A stretch of DNA of 64,000 nucleotides from Geothrix sp. 21YS21S-2. GTDB taxonomy: Bacteria; Acidobacteriota; Holophagae; Holophagales; Holophagaceae. The notes below the pieces were generated by a model. The model did no database searches. It was given only the letters and a program-made list of their open reading frames with translations, and was not told the DNA's origin. The translations under genes and the position numbers were made by a program. Location: assembly GCF_030846775.1 (NCBI RefSeq), contig NZ_CP132910.1, positions 5,025,001 to 5,089,000 of the forward strand. Direction: 5' to 3'. How positions within the stretch are numbered: the first letter of the stretch is position 1; each line of letters starts with the position of its first letter. Positions 56,392 to 64,000 of this stretch are shown here, piece after piece.

Positions 56392-56768
56392 TTCCCGCCT
56401 CCTTCGCCCCGGAGCCAGCCTTCGATCTCCCTGCGCTCCTCGGGCGTCACGTGACCGCCCTTCAGGGCCGCCAGCACCAGGGCCTTGCCCGAGCCCGCGA
56501 AGGCCTTGCGGATGAGGTCGCCCAGGAGGCCGGTCTGGGTGGAGTCCTGGGCCTGGGCGGGCCGGTACACGTGGGAGCGCTGCGCCTCGTCCCGCAGGAG
56601 GAGCCCCTTGCCGTGCATGATCTGCATGAGCCGGAGCACCGCCGAGTAGGCCACCTCCCGGTCCTTCAGGAGTTCGGCGTGGGCCTCCTTGACGGTGGCG
56701 GGGCCCAGGCGCCAGAGGATCCGGAGGAGGTCCAGTTCCGCTGCGGTGGGTTTGAGGGGCTTGGCCAT
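56388..56768 (-). CDS. blaI: BlaI/MecI family repressor
   Basis: A 126-residue winged-helix repressor: 'LTAAELDLLRILWRLGPATVKEAHAEL' region, 'AYSAVLRLMQIMHGKGLLLRDE' region (dimer wing), C-terminal helices for dimerisation. ATG 56768 gives the normal start; the ATG at 56798 lies inside the operator. It pairs with the M56 protease (4-base overlap), which inactivates it on signal. Confidence 0.9.
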   Translation of the reverse strand: MAKPLKPTAAELDLLRILWRLGPATVKEAHAELLKDREVAYSAVLRLMQIMHGKGLLLRDEAQRSHVYRPAQAQDSTQTGLLGDLIRKAFAGSGKALVLAALKGGHVTPEERREIEGWLRGEGGGK

Positions 56769-56787
56769 GGGAGCTCCGGAATGGACA

Positions 56788-56820
56788 TAGACAAACATGT
56801 CTAGAACTTTTTGTCTAGAT
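56788..56820. promoter_or_regulatory. BlaI operator
   Basis: TAGACA-AACA-TGTCTA (56788-56803) is a perfect inverted repeat, and a second TGTCTA half-site follows at 56812-56817. This is the spacing and sequence type bound by BlaI/MecI repressors. It sits 20 bases before the blaI start, so the pair is autoregulated. Confidence 0.8.
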
Positions 56821-57228
56821 TGTTTTCGGCTGGCCCGAAGCTGGGTTTAGGTCTATAAAATATTAGTTAATTCTCCCAAATCCCAGCCATTCCAGGAAGG
56901 GCGTGTCGGCAAACCCAAAGCTGTGAATAGCTGGGTCACACCCTTGGCTCGAAAGCGGCATCCGGATTCCACAAGGAGGTGGCTGGATGCCGAGGTGCTT
57001 TCCAGCTGACGTGATGTGGGACCCGTTCGCAGCCTGGCCACGAGATACGGCAAGGCCACCCGAATTTACGCCGCCTGGTCGCGAACCCGTGTCTGTTCAT
57101 CGGGCTCAGGCTTTGACCAGCCAGTCTTTATCCTGCTCTTTCCCGAAAATCCAATTCCCGTTACCACCCGGCAGCGGTGTGTCGGCGCCCTGGAGTCGTG
57201 GAGGCAGACCCTTCCCATCCAGGCCCCC

Positions 57229-57318
57229 CTCACCCAGCAGATCACCGGCTTCCGCCACCGAATTGCGAACACCCTGGGCCAAGGGTTCGTCGAGAAGGGG
57301 TTCGAGGACGCCCTGGCC
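57229..57318 (+). pseudogene. N-terminal remnant of a GxxExxY-family gene
   Basis: Thirty codons encode 'LTQQITGFRHRIANTLGQG' and 'FVEKGFEDALA', matching the family start 'LT..IIG.A..V.NTLG.GF.E..YE.ALA'. The continuing sequence does not match the rest of the family and stops soon after, so only this end survives. Confidence 0.65.
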
Positions 57319-57477
57319 TTCCTATCTGCCTTCTCATCAGTTCCGGCAAAGCGAGGATCGAGGTTCGCAGGCTGGGAATGAAGCCTCGCGAAGGAACCGG
57401 GGCCCTGGAACTCGAGGTCAAGGACGTCCAATGACACCTGCGGCGACCCATCGCAGCGTCGGCCCTGCCGAAACTGG

Positions 57478-57510
57478 GATTAACGCAGATATATGGGATA
57501 AAAGGGGATA
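57478..57510 (-). repeat. Dispersed intergenic repeat, single copy
   Basis: Read on the minus strand it is CCCCTTTTATCCC, four variable bases, then ATCTGCGTTAATCC. Both arms of the hairpin at 41556-41702 carry the same pattern (CCCnTTCATCCC, four bases, ATCGGCGTYCATCC). Probably the end of a small repeated element. Confidence 0.55.
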
Positions 57511-57667
57511 GGCTCTCCTGGGAGTTGCCGCTTCATCCTGGTTCCGAAGTGCGCCGGGTTTGCCGGCAGCCCCAAGTGCACATACAACTCTCAAGTTATT
57601 TTGTTCAAACCCATGGCTATTGGGCGGCGATCACCACGCAGCGGGCCCGGTCCCAGCGGCTCAGGAG

Positions 57668-57883
57668 CTAGAGTTCCCGGAACTCCGCATCCAGGCGCGC
57701 CCGGGCGAAGACCGCCTCCACCTCGGCGCGGCGGGCGGTCTCGAAGCGGAGCGCCACGCCGCAATCGGAGGAGAACTGGCGGGGGGTGGGGATCAGCTTG
57801 AAGGGCCAGCCGGTGGGGCCGAGGAGCTTTTCGGCCCGGAGGGCCGCGGAGATGGCGTGGAACAGGGCGACGCTCTGGCTCAC
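57668..57883 (-). CDS. DUF3343 protein (putative Se/S carrier-like)
   Basis: A 71-residue protein: 'LFHAISAALRAEKLLGPTGW', then 'LIPTPRQFSSDCGVALRFE', the DUF3343 pattern with its conserved Cys (SSDCG). GTG 57883 overlaps the desulfurase stop (GTGA). Family members occur with YedE, YedF and cysteine desulfurases and are thought to carry sulfur or selenium on the Cys. Confidence 0.85.
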   Translation of the reverse strand: MSQSVALFHAISAALRAEKLLGPTGWPFKLIPTPRQFSSDCGVALRFETARRAEVEAVFARARLDAEFREL

Positions 57884-59037
57884 GCGCGCACCACGGCGGC
57901 CACGGCCCGCAGGACCGTCTCCAGGTCCTCCCGGGTGACCCCGGGGCCGGGGGCGAACCGCACCGTGCCCTCGCTGAAGGTGCCGATGGCGCGGTGCGCC
58001 GCGGGCGAGCAGTGCAGCCCCACCCGGCAGAGCACCCCGTGCTCCTCGTCGAGGCGGAGCCCCAGGTCCGAGACGTGAAGTCCGGCCACGGTGAAGGAGA
58101 CCACCGCGAGGCGCCTTGAGGCGTCGCTCGGCCCGTGCACCGTCACTCCCGGGATCTCCATCAGGCCTTCGGCGAGGAACCGGGAGAGGTCCGCGGCCTG
58201 CGCGTGGAGGGCCGCGGGGCCGCGCTCCAGCACCCAGGCGATGCCCGCGCCCAGCCCCGCGATGCCCACGCCGTTGGGGGTGCCGCTCTCGAACCGGTCC
58301 GGGAGGAAGTCCGGCTGGGTCTCGTGTTCGGAACGGCTCCCGGTGCCCCCCTGGAGGAGCGGCGCGATGCGCCGGGGATCCACGCCCGCGCCCAGCACCA
58401 GGCCCCCCGTGCCGGGCGGGCCCTGGAGCCCCTTGTGCCCCGTGAAGGCGAGGAGGTCGATGCCCAGGGCCTGCATGTCCACGGGCAGCGCTCCCAGGGT
58501 CTGGGCGGCGTCCACCAGGAGGAGGGCGCCGGCCGAATGGGCCACGGCCGCGATCTCCCGCACGGGGGCCAGGGTGCCCACGACGTTGCTGGCGTGGTTG
58601 ACCACCACCAGGGTGGTGCCGGGGACGACGGCGCGGCGGAAGGCCTCCGGGTCCAGCGATCCGTCCCGGGCCGCCGGCACGACGGCGACCTCGATCCCCC
58701 GGGCTTCCAGATGCCGGAGGGGCCGCAGCACGGCGTTGTGCTCCATCCCCCCCGCCACGACCCTGCAGCCCGGCGCCAGCAGGCCGTGGAGGGCGAGGTT
58801 GAGGGCGTGGGTGCCGTTGGCCGTGAAGACCACGCCCAGGGGATCGGGCGCGTTCACCAGCCCGGCCACGGCCTCCCGGACGCCGTACGCGGTCCGGGCC
58901 GCGGCCAGGGACAGGCGGTGCCCGGAGCGCCCGGGGTTGCCCCCCTCCTCGTCCAGGAAGCGGGCCATGGCCCGGGTCACGCCGGGCGGCTTGGGCCAGG
59001 ACGTGGCGGCGTGGTCCAGGTAGATGACGCCGTTCAT
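57880..59037 (-). CDS. Cysteine desulfurase-like aminotransferase class V
   Basis: A 385-residue PLP enzyme. 'LDHAATSWPKP' start, PLP Lys in 'AFTGHKGLQGPPGTGG', 'FESGTPN', and the persulfide Cys in 'RVGLHCSPAAHRAIGT'. Its form fits the family called EF2568-type, which travels with selenium-labile hydroxylase genes. ATG 59037 overlaps the yedF stop (ATGA). It would release sulfur or selenium from Cys or selenocysteine for the carriers on each side. Confidence 0.88.
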   Translation of the reverse strand: MNGVIYLDHAATSWPKPPGVTRAMARFLDEEGGNPGRSGHRLSLAAARTAYGVREAVAGLVNAPDPLGVVFTANGTHALNLALHGLLAPGCRVVAGGMEHNAVLRPLRHLEARGIEVAVVPAARDGSLDPEAFRRAVVPGTTLVVVNHASNVVGTLAPVREIAAVAHSAGALLLVDAAQTLGALPVDMQALGIDLLAFTGHKGLQGPPGTGGLVLGAGVDPRRIAPLLQGGTGSRSEHETQPDFLPDRFESGTPNGVGIAGLGAGIAWVLERGPAALHAQAADLSRFLAEGLMEIPGVTVHGPSDASRRLAVVSFTVAGLHVSDLGLRLDEEHGVLCRVGLHCSPAAHRAIGTFSEGTVRFAPGPGVTREDLETVLRAVAAVVRA

Positions 59038-59249
59038 TTCGTCAACGTCATCCGGAATTCCCCACCCGGCAGGTCCTTGACGGCGGCCTGCCAGCCCAGG
59101 TGGGCCGCGGCCCGGGCCACGTTCTCGCGGGACGCCACCGAATCCAGCAGGATCTGGATCGTGCCCCCGCCGGCGGCGAGCATGGCCTTGCGCGCGTTCA
59201 TGGCCGGTTCGGGACAGGACAGGCCGCGGGCATCGATGAGGGCGCTCAC
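59034..59249 (-). CDS. yedF: TusA/SirA-like sulfur or selenium carrier (YedF)
   Basis: A 71-residue TusA-fold protein with the active 'DARGLSCPEPAMNARKAM' box (Cys12, CPxP). GTG 59249 overlaps the yedE stop and its own stop overlaps the desulfurase start. As part of a yedE-yedF unit, a selenium or sulfur relay role is favoured over tRNA thiolation. Confidence 0.88.
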   Translation of the reverse strand: MSALIDARGLSCPEPAMNARKAMLAAGGGTIQILLDSVASRENVARAAAHLGWQAAVKDLPGGEFRMTLTK

Positions 59250-60355
59250 CGGGCACCGGCCGGTTCGCGGAAGGTCAGCCCGATGACGGCGCAGACGGCC
59301 AGGCCCAGAAGGACCGAAGCCGGGCCATAGGGGGCGGGGCCGGCGGCGGAGGAGGCGAGGTTGAAGTTGTGGGCGACGGCGGCGCCGGTCAGGAGGCCCA
59401 GGCTGAAGACGGCGGCATCGCCGTCCCCTTCGCCCGAGAGGAAGAGCTGCCGGCCGGGACAACCGCCGGCGAGGGTGAAGGCCAGCCCGGCCAGGACCAT
59501 TCCTCCGAAATTCCAGAGCGTCGCGGTATGGGCCAGGGGCTGCCCGGCGAACCCGGCCCTGAACTGCCCCAGGGCTCCGTTGGTGAGGGCGGCCGCGGCC
59601 ACCAGGGCCACGAGGCCGTAGAACATCTGGCCGTCCCGGAGCAGGATCAGGTCCCTGACGGCGCCCACCGAGCAGAAGCGGCTGCGCTGGGCGAGGAAGC
59701 CGATGGCGAGGCTGGCCGCCAGGGCGATCCAGAGCGGGGCATGCTGACTGCCCGGTCCCTTGGCGGAGAAGAAGACCGGTCCGGTGGGCAGGCCCGCCGC
59801 ATCCCGGCCGAACAGGGGCGCGAGAACGAGAAGGGCCAGGAGGCCCAGGGCGAGGGCGGGCATCACGAAGCCCAGCGCCTTCGGGGAACCCTGGCTGCGG
59901 CCGAGGCTGAAGCCCCGCCGGAGGCAGAGGATCCCCAGGCCGACGCCGGCCGCCAGGCCGAGGATGCCGGGGATGGCGTTCCAGTCGCCGCCGCCCAGGC
60001 GGAGGTAGGCACGCCAGGGGCACCCCAGGAAGACCAGCGCGCCGATGGCCGCGAACAGGCCCAGGAGGAACCGGGCCAGCGGGCTCGAGCCGCCCCGGGG
60101 GCGGAACTCCCGGAACAGGAGGGCCGCGGCCAGGGATCCCAGGATCAGGCCCGCGATTTCCGGCCGGAGGTACTGGACCGCCGCCGCCCGGTGGAAGCCC
60201 AGCGCGCCGGCGACATCCCGGGTGAAGCAGGCGACGCAGACGCCCATGTTGCCGGGGTTGCCCCAGCGCACCAGCACGGGGGCCAGCACGCCGATGACGG
60301 CGCCCGTGAGGATCGCGCCCCAGCGCGATGTGAGAAGGCGGGATGGAAAGGCCAT
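59246..60355 (-). CDS. yedE: YedE family selenium/sulfur transporter
   Basis: A 369-residue membrane protein with about ten segments in two related halves. Cys-containing signatures: 'NMGVCVACFTRD' (about 36-47), 'FLGCPWRAYLRLGGGDWNA', 'RSRFCSVGAVRD' and 'LAGGCPGRQLFLSGEGD'. These match YeeE/YedE thiosulfate or selenium transporters, where Cys residues hand over the cargo. First gene of the four-gene operon. Confidence 0.9.
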   Translation of the reverse strand: MAFPSRLLTSRWGAILTGAVIGVLAPVLVRWGNPGNMGVCVACFTRDVAGALGFHRAAAVQYLRPEIAGLILGSLAAALLFREFRPRGGSSPLARFLLGLFAAIGALVFLGCPWRAYLRLGGGDWNAIPGILGLAAGVGLGILCLRRGFSLGRSQGSPKALGFVMPALALGLLALLVLAPLFGRDAAGLPTGPVFFSAKGPGSQHAPLWIALAASLAIGFLAQRSRFCSVGAVRDLILLRDGQMFYGLVALVAAAALTNGALGQFRAGFAGQPLAHTATLWNFGGMVLAGLAFTLAGGCPGRQLFLSGEGDGDAAVFSLGLLTGAAVAHNFNLASSAAGPAPYGPASVLLGLAVCAVIGLTFREPAGAR

Positions 60356-60443
60356 GGCATACCTCTGGAAGGGGTTGGAAATCAGCTACTCAATCTTTGA
60401 CCAGTCATTAAATGATGCCACAGGATCCGGCTAGAATCGACCC

Positions 60444-60974
60444 ATGACCCGCACCAGCGCCCCGCTCACCCTGGAACTGACCCTCCTGGGGATCCTCGAC
60501 CGGACCCCCATGCACGGCTACAACCTCTGCAAGGCCGTGCAGGCCCTCGACGGGTTCGGCCTGATCTGGAAGATCAAGCAGAGTTCCCTCTACGCCCTGG
60601 TGGACAAGCTCGAGGCCAAGGGGCTCCTTGCGGGGACGCTCATCGAAGGGGAGTCCCACCCGTCCCGCAAGCAGCTGCAGGTCACCCCCGCCGGCCGCGC
60701 CGCCTTCGAGGCCTGGGTGGACAGCCCGGTGGACAGCATCCGGAACATGCGCCAGGACTTCTTCGCCCGCCTCTACTTCGCCCGGGGCACGGGGCCCGGC
60801 CGGGCGCGGGCGCTGGTGCGGGCCCAGCGGGAGGCCTGCCTCGCGTGGCTGGAGGACATCCGCGGCAGGCTCCGGGCCGGCGGGGGGGACCACCTGAAGG
60901 CCGTGCTCTCGCACCGGGTCCACATCGTCGAGGCCACCCTGGCGTGGCTGGACGAGTACGAGGCTGGACTCTAG
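60444..60974 (+). CDS. PadR family transcriptional regulator
   Basis: A 176-residue regulator: winged helix at 8-80 ('LTLLGILDRTPMHGYNLCKAV', shortened here to LGILDRTPMHGYNL, then 'KQSSLYALVDKLEAKGLL'), followed by the C-terminal dimerisation helices. It is divergent from yedE with 88 bases between, which include a short palindrome CATTAAATG near 60407, so it may control the selenium operon. Its end overlaps the convergent ruvB by 4 bases. Confidence 0.9.
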   Translation: MTRTSAPLTLELTLLGILDRTPMHGYNLCKAVQALDGFGLIWKIKQSSLYALVDKLEAKGLLAGTLIEGESHPSRKQLQVTPAGRAAFEAWVDSPVDSIRNMRQDFFARLYFARGTGPGRARALVRAQREACLAWLEDIRGRLRAGGGDHLKAVLSHRVHIVEATLAWLDEYEAGL

Positions 60975-61990
60975 GAGAAGAGGGAGTTCGGCACCGTCTT
61001 CAGGCCCAGGTATCCGTAGGCCGCCTCGGTGGCCTTGCGCCCCTGCTGGGTGCGGTCCAGGAAGCCGATCTGCATGAGGTAGGGCTCCACCAGGTCCTCC
61101 AGGGCGCCGCCGTCGCTCTCGCCCAGGGCGGCGGCCAGGGTGCGCACGCCCACGGGGCCGCCCCGGAACTTCACGCACAGGGCCTCCAGGTAGGCGCGGT
61201 CCAGGCCCTCCAGGCCCAGGTCGTCCACCTCGTGCAGGGCGAGGCAGGCGTCGGCGAGGCCGGAGGTGATGATGCCGTCCCCCTTGACCTCGGCGTAGTC
61301 CCGGCAGCGGCGCAGGAGGCGGTTCACGATGCGCGGGGTGCCGCGGCTGCGGCGGGCGATGCTCTCCGCGCCCTCGGGGGCCAGTTCCACGCCCAGCACC
61401 TGGGAGCTGCGCCGGGCGATGACGGTGAGCTCCTCGCGGGTGTAGTAGTCCAGGCGGTGCACCATGCCGAAGCGGTCGTGGAGGGGCTTGCTGATGAGGC
61501 CGGCGCGGGTGGTGGCGCCCACCAGGGTGAAGGGGCGCAGGTCCACCTTGAGGGTCTGGGCCGAGGGGCCCTGGCCGATGAGGATGTCGAGCTTGCGGTC
61601 CTCCATGGCGGAGTAGAGCATCTCCTCGATGGGCGCCGCCAGCCGGTGGATCTCGTCGATGAAGAGGAACTCCCCGTCGTCCAGGTTGGTGAGGATGGCG
61701 GCGAGGTCGCCCTTCTTCTCCAGCGCCGGGGCCTGGATGACCTTGCAGGCCGAGTTCATCTCGTTGGCCAGCACGTGGGCGAGGGTGGTCTTGCCCAGGC
61801 CCGGGGGGCCGAAGAGCAGCACGTGGTCCAGCACCTCATGGCGCCTCAGCGCGGCCTGCAGGGCGATCTCCAGGCGGGCCTTCACCTTCTCCTGGCCGAT
61901 ATATTCCGCCAGGCGCTGCGGCCGCAGCGAGTATTCGAAGGGCTCCTCGGGAAGCGATGGGTCGAGGTCCGGGTTCCTTGCGTGATCCAT
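60971..61990 (-). CDS. ruvB: Holliday junction branch-migration helicase RuvB
   Basis: A 339-residue AAA+ motor: 'LRPQRLAEYIGQEKVK', Walker A 'GPPGLGKTT', Walker B 'LFIDEIHRL', sensor 1 'LVGATTRAG', arginine finger region 'DRFGMVHRL', and the C-terminal winged helix 'GPVGVRTLAAALGE'. All features are standard. It migrates junctions with RuvA. RuvA and RuvC genes are not adjacent in this window. Confidence 0.97.
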   Translation of the reverse strand: MDHARNPDLDPSLPEEPFEYSLRPQRLAEYIGQEKVKARLEIALQAALRRHEVLDHVLLFGPPGLGKTTLAHVLANEMNSACKVIQAPALEKKGDLAAILTNLDDGEFLFIDEIHRLAAPIEEMLYSAMEDRKLDILIGQGPSAQTLKVDLRPFTLVGATTRAGLISKPLHDRFGMVHRLDYYTREELTVIARRSSQVLGVELAPEGAESIARRSRGTPRIVNRLLRRCRDYAEVKGDGIITSGLADACLALHEVDDLGLEGLDRAYLEALCVKFRGGPVGVRTLAAALGESDGGALEDLVEPYLMQIGFLDRTQQGRKATEAAYGYLGLKTVPNSLFS

Positions 61991-62036
61991 GGGTAGATTG
62001 CCTCACGGCCGGAGAGCCTTGTCTAGTGTCGCCGCG

Positions 62037-63596
62037 ATGGATCCCCTATACTTTGTCCTTCAGGGGGGCCTCGTGCCTGAACGGACGTCCATTTCCATCA
62101 GGGACCGGCACGGCTTCGAGCGGGCCGTGCCCGCCCAGAACGTCATGGTGCTCGGCCGCCAGAGCCAGTGCGACGTGGTGCTCTCCGACAGCATGGTCAG
62201 CCGCAACCACCTGAAGATCGAGTTCGCCGGCGACGCCTGGTGGGTGGAGGACCTGGGGTCCAGCCACGGCACCTACTTCAAGGACCAGCGGGTCACCCGC
62301 ATGGCCTGGGAGCCCGGCAGCACCGTGCGCGTGGCGGACGGAGCCTACTACCTGACCCTTCGCGCGGAATCTGCCTTCGCCTCCGAGGTGAACCTCCAGG
62401 CCATCCTCAAGACCGCCGGCCTCCTGGCGGGGGACACGGAACTGGACGACCTGCTGGAGCAGACCCTGGACCGCCTCCTGGCCATCTCGGGCACCGACCG
62501 CGGCTTCCTCATGCTGCCCGAGAGCGGGGAGCTGGTGGTGAAGGTCCAGCGGAACCTCGGCGCCGAGATGGAGAAGAACATCCACCTCTCCATGAGCAGC
62601 GTGCACAAGGTCTTCGAGCAGGGCGACGCGGTGTGGATCCACAACGTGGCCACGGACGAGGCCCTCATGGCCCAGAAGTCCGTCATCAACCTCCAGCTCA
62701 AGACCATCCTCTGCCTGCCCCTGCAGGTGCAGGGCGAGCGCATCGGCGTCGTGTACCTGGACAGCCGGAAGATCGTCAGCGAGCCCGTGGACCGGCCCAC
62801 CTTCGAGGCCATCGTGGCGCTGTGCGCCATCGCCATCGAGCGCACCCGGCTGGCCGAGGCGAACCTGCGCAACCAGGTGCTGGCCACCGTGGGCCAGGTG
62901 GCGTCGAGCATCGTCCACGATTTCAAGAACGGCCTGTTCGTGGTGGGCGGCCACGCCCAGCTGCTGGGCGCCACCATCAAGGACGACTACTGCCGGCACC
63001 ACCTGGACCAGATCCTTTCCGCCGTGGACCGCCTCAGCCGGCTCAGCGCGGACATCCTGGACTACGCCAAGGTGCGCGAACCCAAGCGCGAGACCGTGGA
63101 GCTGGGGTCCTACCTGGGTGCCATGGTGGAGCCCCTGCAGCCCCGCGCGGCGGAAGCGGGGGCGGCGCTGCGGTGCGAAGGCGAGGCCTGCCCGGTCAGC
63201 ATCGACAAGCACCGGTTCGCCCGGGTGGTGGAGAACCTGGTGGCCAACTCCATCGACGCCCTGGAGGGCCAGGAGGCCGGCGAGGTCCGCCTGCTCTGGA
63301 AGCGGGTGCCGGAGGGCACCCAGATCGTGGTGCGGGACAACGGCAAGGGCATTCCCAGGAAGGTCCTCAAGCGGATCTTCGAGCCCTTCTTCAGCCACGG
63401 CAAGCGCAAGGGCACGGGCCTGGGCATGGCCACGGTGAAGAAGATCGTGGAGGAGCACGGCGGCACGGTGGTGGTGGTCAGCGAGGAGGGCCAGGGCACG
63501 GTCGTGACCATCATCCTGCCCGACGCCTCGGGCAGGCAGCCCCAGGGCGCCGTGGAGGATTCCACGGACGAGTTCCGCATCCGGGAGGGGCTGTGA
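62037..63596 (+). CDS. FHA-GAF sensor histidine kinase
   Basis: A 519-residue soluble kinase. N-terminal FHA domain (about 20-110) with 'GRQSQCDVVL' and 'SRNHLKI', which binds phosphothreonine. GAF domain (about 130-270). HisKA with His294 ('SIVHDFKNGL'), HATPase with 'NLVANSIDAL', 'DNGKGIPR' and 'GTGLGMATVK'. ATG 62037 starts the conserved part. FHA input suggests crosstalk from a Ser/Thr kinase. Its stop overlaps the ispF start (GTGA). Confidence 0.9.
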   Translation: MDPLYFVLQGGLVPERTSISIRDRHGFERAVPAQNVMVLGRQSQCDVVLSDSMVSRNHLKIEFAGDAWWVEDLGSSHGTYFKDQRVTRMAWEPGSTVRVADGAYYLTLRAESAFASEVNLQAILKTAGLLAGDTELDDLLEQTLDRLLAISGTDRGFLMLPESGELVVKVQRNLGAEMEKNIHLSMSSVHKVFEQGDAVWIHNVATDEALMAQKSVINLQLKTILCLPLQVQGERIGVVYLDSRKIVSEPVDRPTFEAIVALCAIAIERTRLAEANLRNQVLATVGQVASSIVHDFKNGLFVVGGHAQLLGATIKDDYCRHHLDQILSAVDRLSRLSADILDYAKVREPKRETVELGSYLGAMVEPLQPRAAEAGAALRCEGEACPVSIDKHRFARVVENLVANSIDALEGQEAGEVRLLWKRVPEGTQIVVRDNGKGIPRKVLKRIFEPFFSHGKRKGTGLGMATVKKIVEEHGGTVVVVSEEGQGTVVTIILPDASGRQPQGAVEDSTDEFRIREGL

Positions 63597-64000
63597 TCCG
63601 GGTGGGCCAGGGCTTCGACGTGCACCGCTTCGCGGAGCCCGGGGACGGACGGCCCCTGGTGCTCATGGGCTGCCGGGTGGCCCACGACCGGGGCCTCCTG
63701 GGCCACAGCGACGCGGACGTCATGGTCCACGCCCTCATGGACGCCCTGCTGGGCGCGGCCGGCCTGGGCGACATCGGCCAGCACTTCCCGGATACGGATC
63801 CCGCCTACCGCGGCGCCGATTCCGTCGACCTCCTGGCCGCGGTGATGACCGCCCTGAAGGCCGGCGGATGGAGCGTCGTGAATGCCGACGTGTGCCTGAT
63901 CGGGGAGCGCCCGAAGCTCGCTCCGCACCGGGATGCCATGCGGGCCCGCATCGCGCCCGTCCTGGGGCTCGCGCCCCAGGACCTCAACGTCAAGGCCACC
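63593..64000 (+). CDS. ispF: 2-C-methyl-D-erythritol 2,4-cyclodiphosphate synthase, 3'-truncated by the window
   Basis: 136 codons visible, running off the right edge. GTG 63593 overlaps the preceding stop as GTGA. 'GQGFDVHRF' supplies the Asp and His zinc ligands, 'LLGHSDADVMVHALMDALLG' the second zinc His and the dimer contact, 'DIGQHFPDTDP' and 'NADVCLIGERPKLAPH' the substrate loop. IspF makes the cyclic diphosphate intermediate of the MEP isoprenoid pathway. Confidence 0.95.
   Translation, partial: MIRVGQGFDVHRFAEPGDGRPLVLMGCRVAHDRGLLGHSDADVMVHALMDALLGAAGLGDIGQHFPDTDPAYRGADSVDLLAAVMTALKAGGWSVVNADVCLIGERPKLAPHRDAMRARIAPVLGLAPQDLNVKAT

Larger units (their letters stand above)
56821..57667 (+). 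other. Long gene-poor stretch with decayed pieces
   Basis: About 850 bases. It contains AT-rich DNA next to the BlaI promoter, a GxxExxY remnant (57229-57318) and one copy of a dispersed intergenic repeat (57478-57510). Other frames on either strand have no ribosome site or recognised motif. I take it as a graveyard of a small insertion. Confidence 0.5.

Noticed and set aside
53380-56454. 1024-codon plus frame over ppx and the M56 gene
   Set aside because: Shadow frame: it crosses two well-supported genes on opposite strands and has no motif.

Overview
The window is 64 kb of GC-rich bacterial chromosome with Gram-negative features: an outer-membrane porin ending in Phe, a periplasmic-binding ABC importer, an M23/bactofilin pair and a lipoprotein. 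Gene flavour (BlaR1/BlaI pairs, FHA/GAF kinases, a giant pentapeptide protein, a YedE-type selenium locus) suggests Acidobacteriota of the Holophaga/Geothrix type, but this is inference and there is no rRNA gene to settle it.

Positions 1-11.5 kb are accessory. 1-5.4 kb holds a run of small secreted or membrane proteins of unknown role (DUF4424-like, DUF4139, an orphan Imm32-like immunity protein, one frameshifted gene). A markedly AT-rich single-domain RelA/SpoT protein follows at 5.5 kb. From 10.3 to 6.7 kb a minus-strand cassette of small unknown genes surrounds a primase-polymerase, the mark of a plasmid or phage-satellite replication module. It stops about 1.2 kb short of a tRNA-Arg(ACG) whose 3' end faces it; no integrase is visible.

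11.6-24.8 kb is mostly core-like: a 780-residue pentapeptide-repeat protein, bactofilin plus M23 peptidase, a UbiA prenyltransferase, a large secreted protein, a two-receiver response regulator, MreB, an ACT protein, an MFS exporter, a CDGSH protein and a pirin.

24.9-43.5 kb is a catabolic island. Eleven minus-strand genes, most with ATGA overlaps or short gaps, run from a KAS III-like enzyme through thiolase, porin, a complete Liv-type importer (K-G-F-H-M), an enoyl-CoA hydratase, an acyl-CoA ligase and a double MaoC hydratase. Around it lie two alpha/beta hydrolases, a CoA-transferase, a second KAS III-like enzyme, a single TetR and an unusual polypeptide carrying two TetR units. Two different conserved motifs recur upstream of these genes, implying a regulon under two TetR-type repressors. 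The substrate is a carboxylic acid used as a CoA thioester; its identity is not readable.

43.5-64 kb returns to housekeeping and signalling: a hybrid histidine kinase, a long-chain acyl-CoA synthetase, a coupled xerC-tex-lipoprotein-lepB unit, Ppx/GppA, a BlaR1/BlaI sensor pair with its operator, a selenium/sulfur-handling operon (yedE-yedF-desulfurase-DUF3343), PadR, RuvB, an FHA-GAF histidine kinase and the start of ispF. Remnants of GxxExxY genes and a dispersed 30-nt repeat, once as a 147-nt hairpin, mark past small-element insertions.
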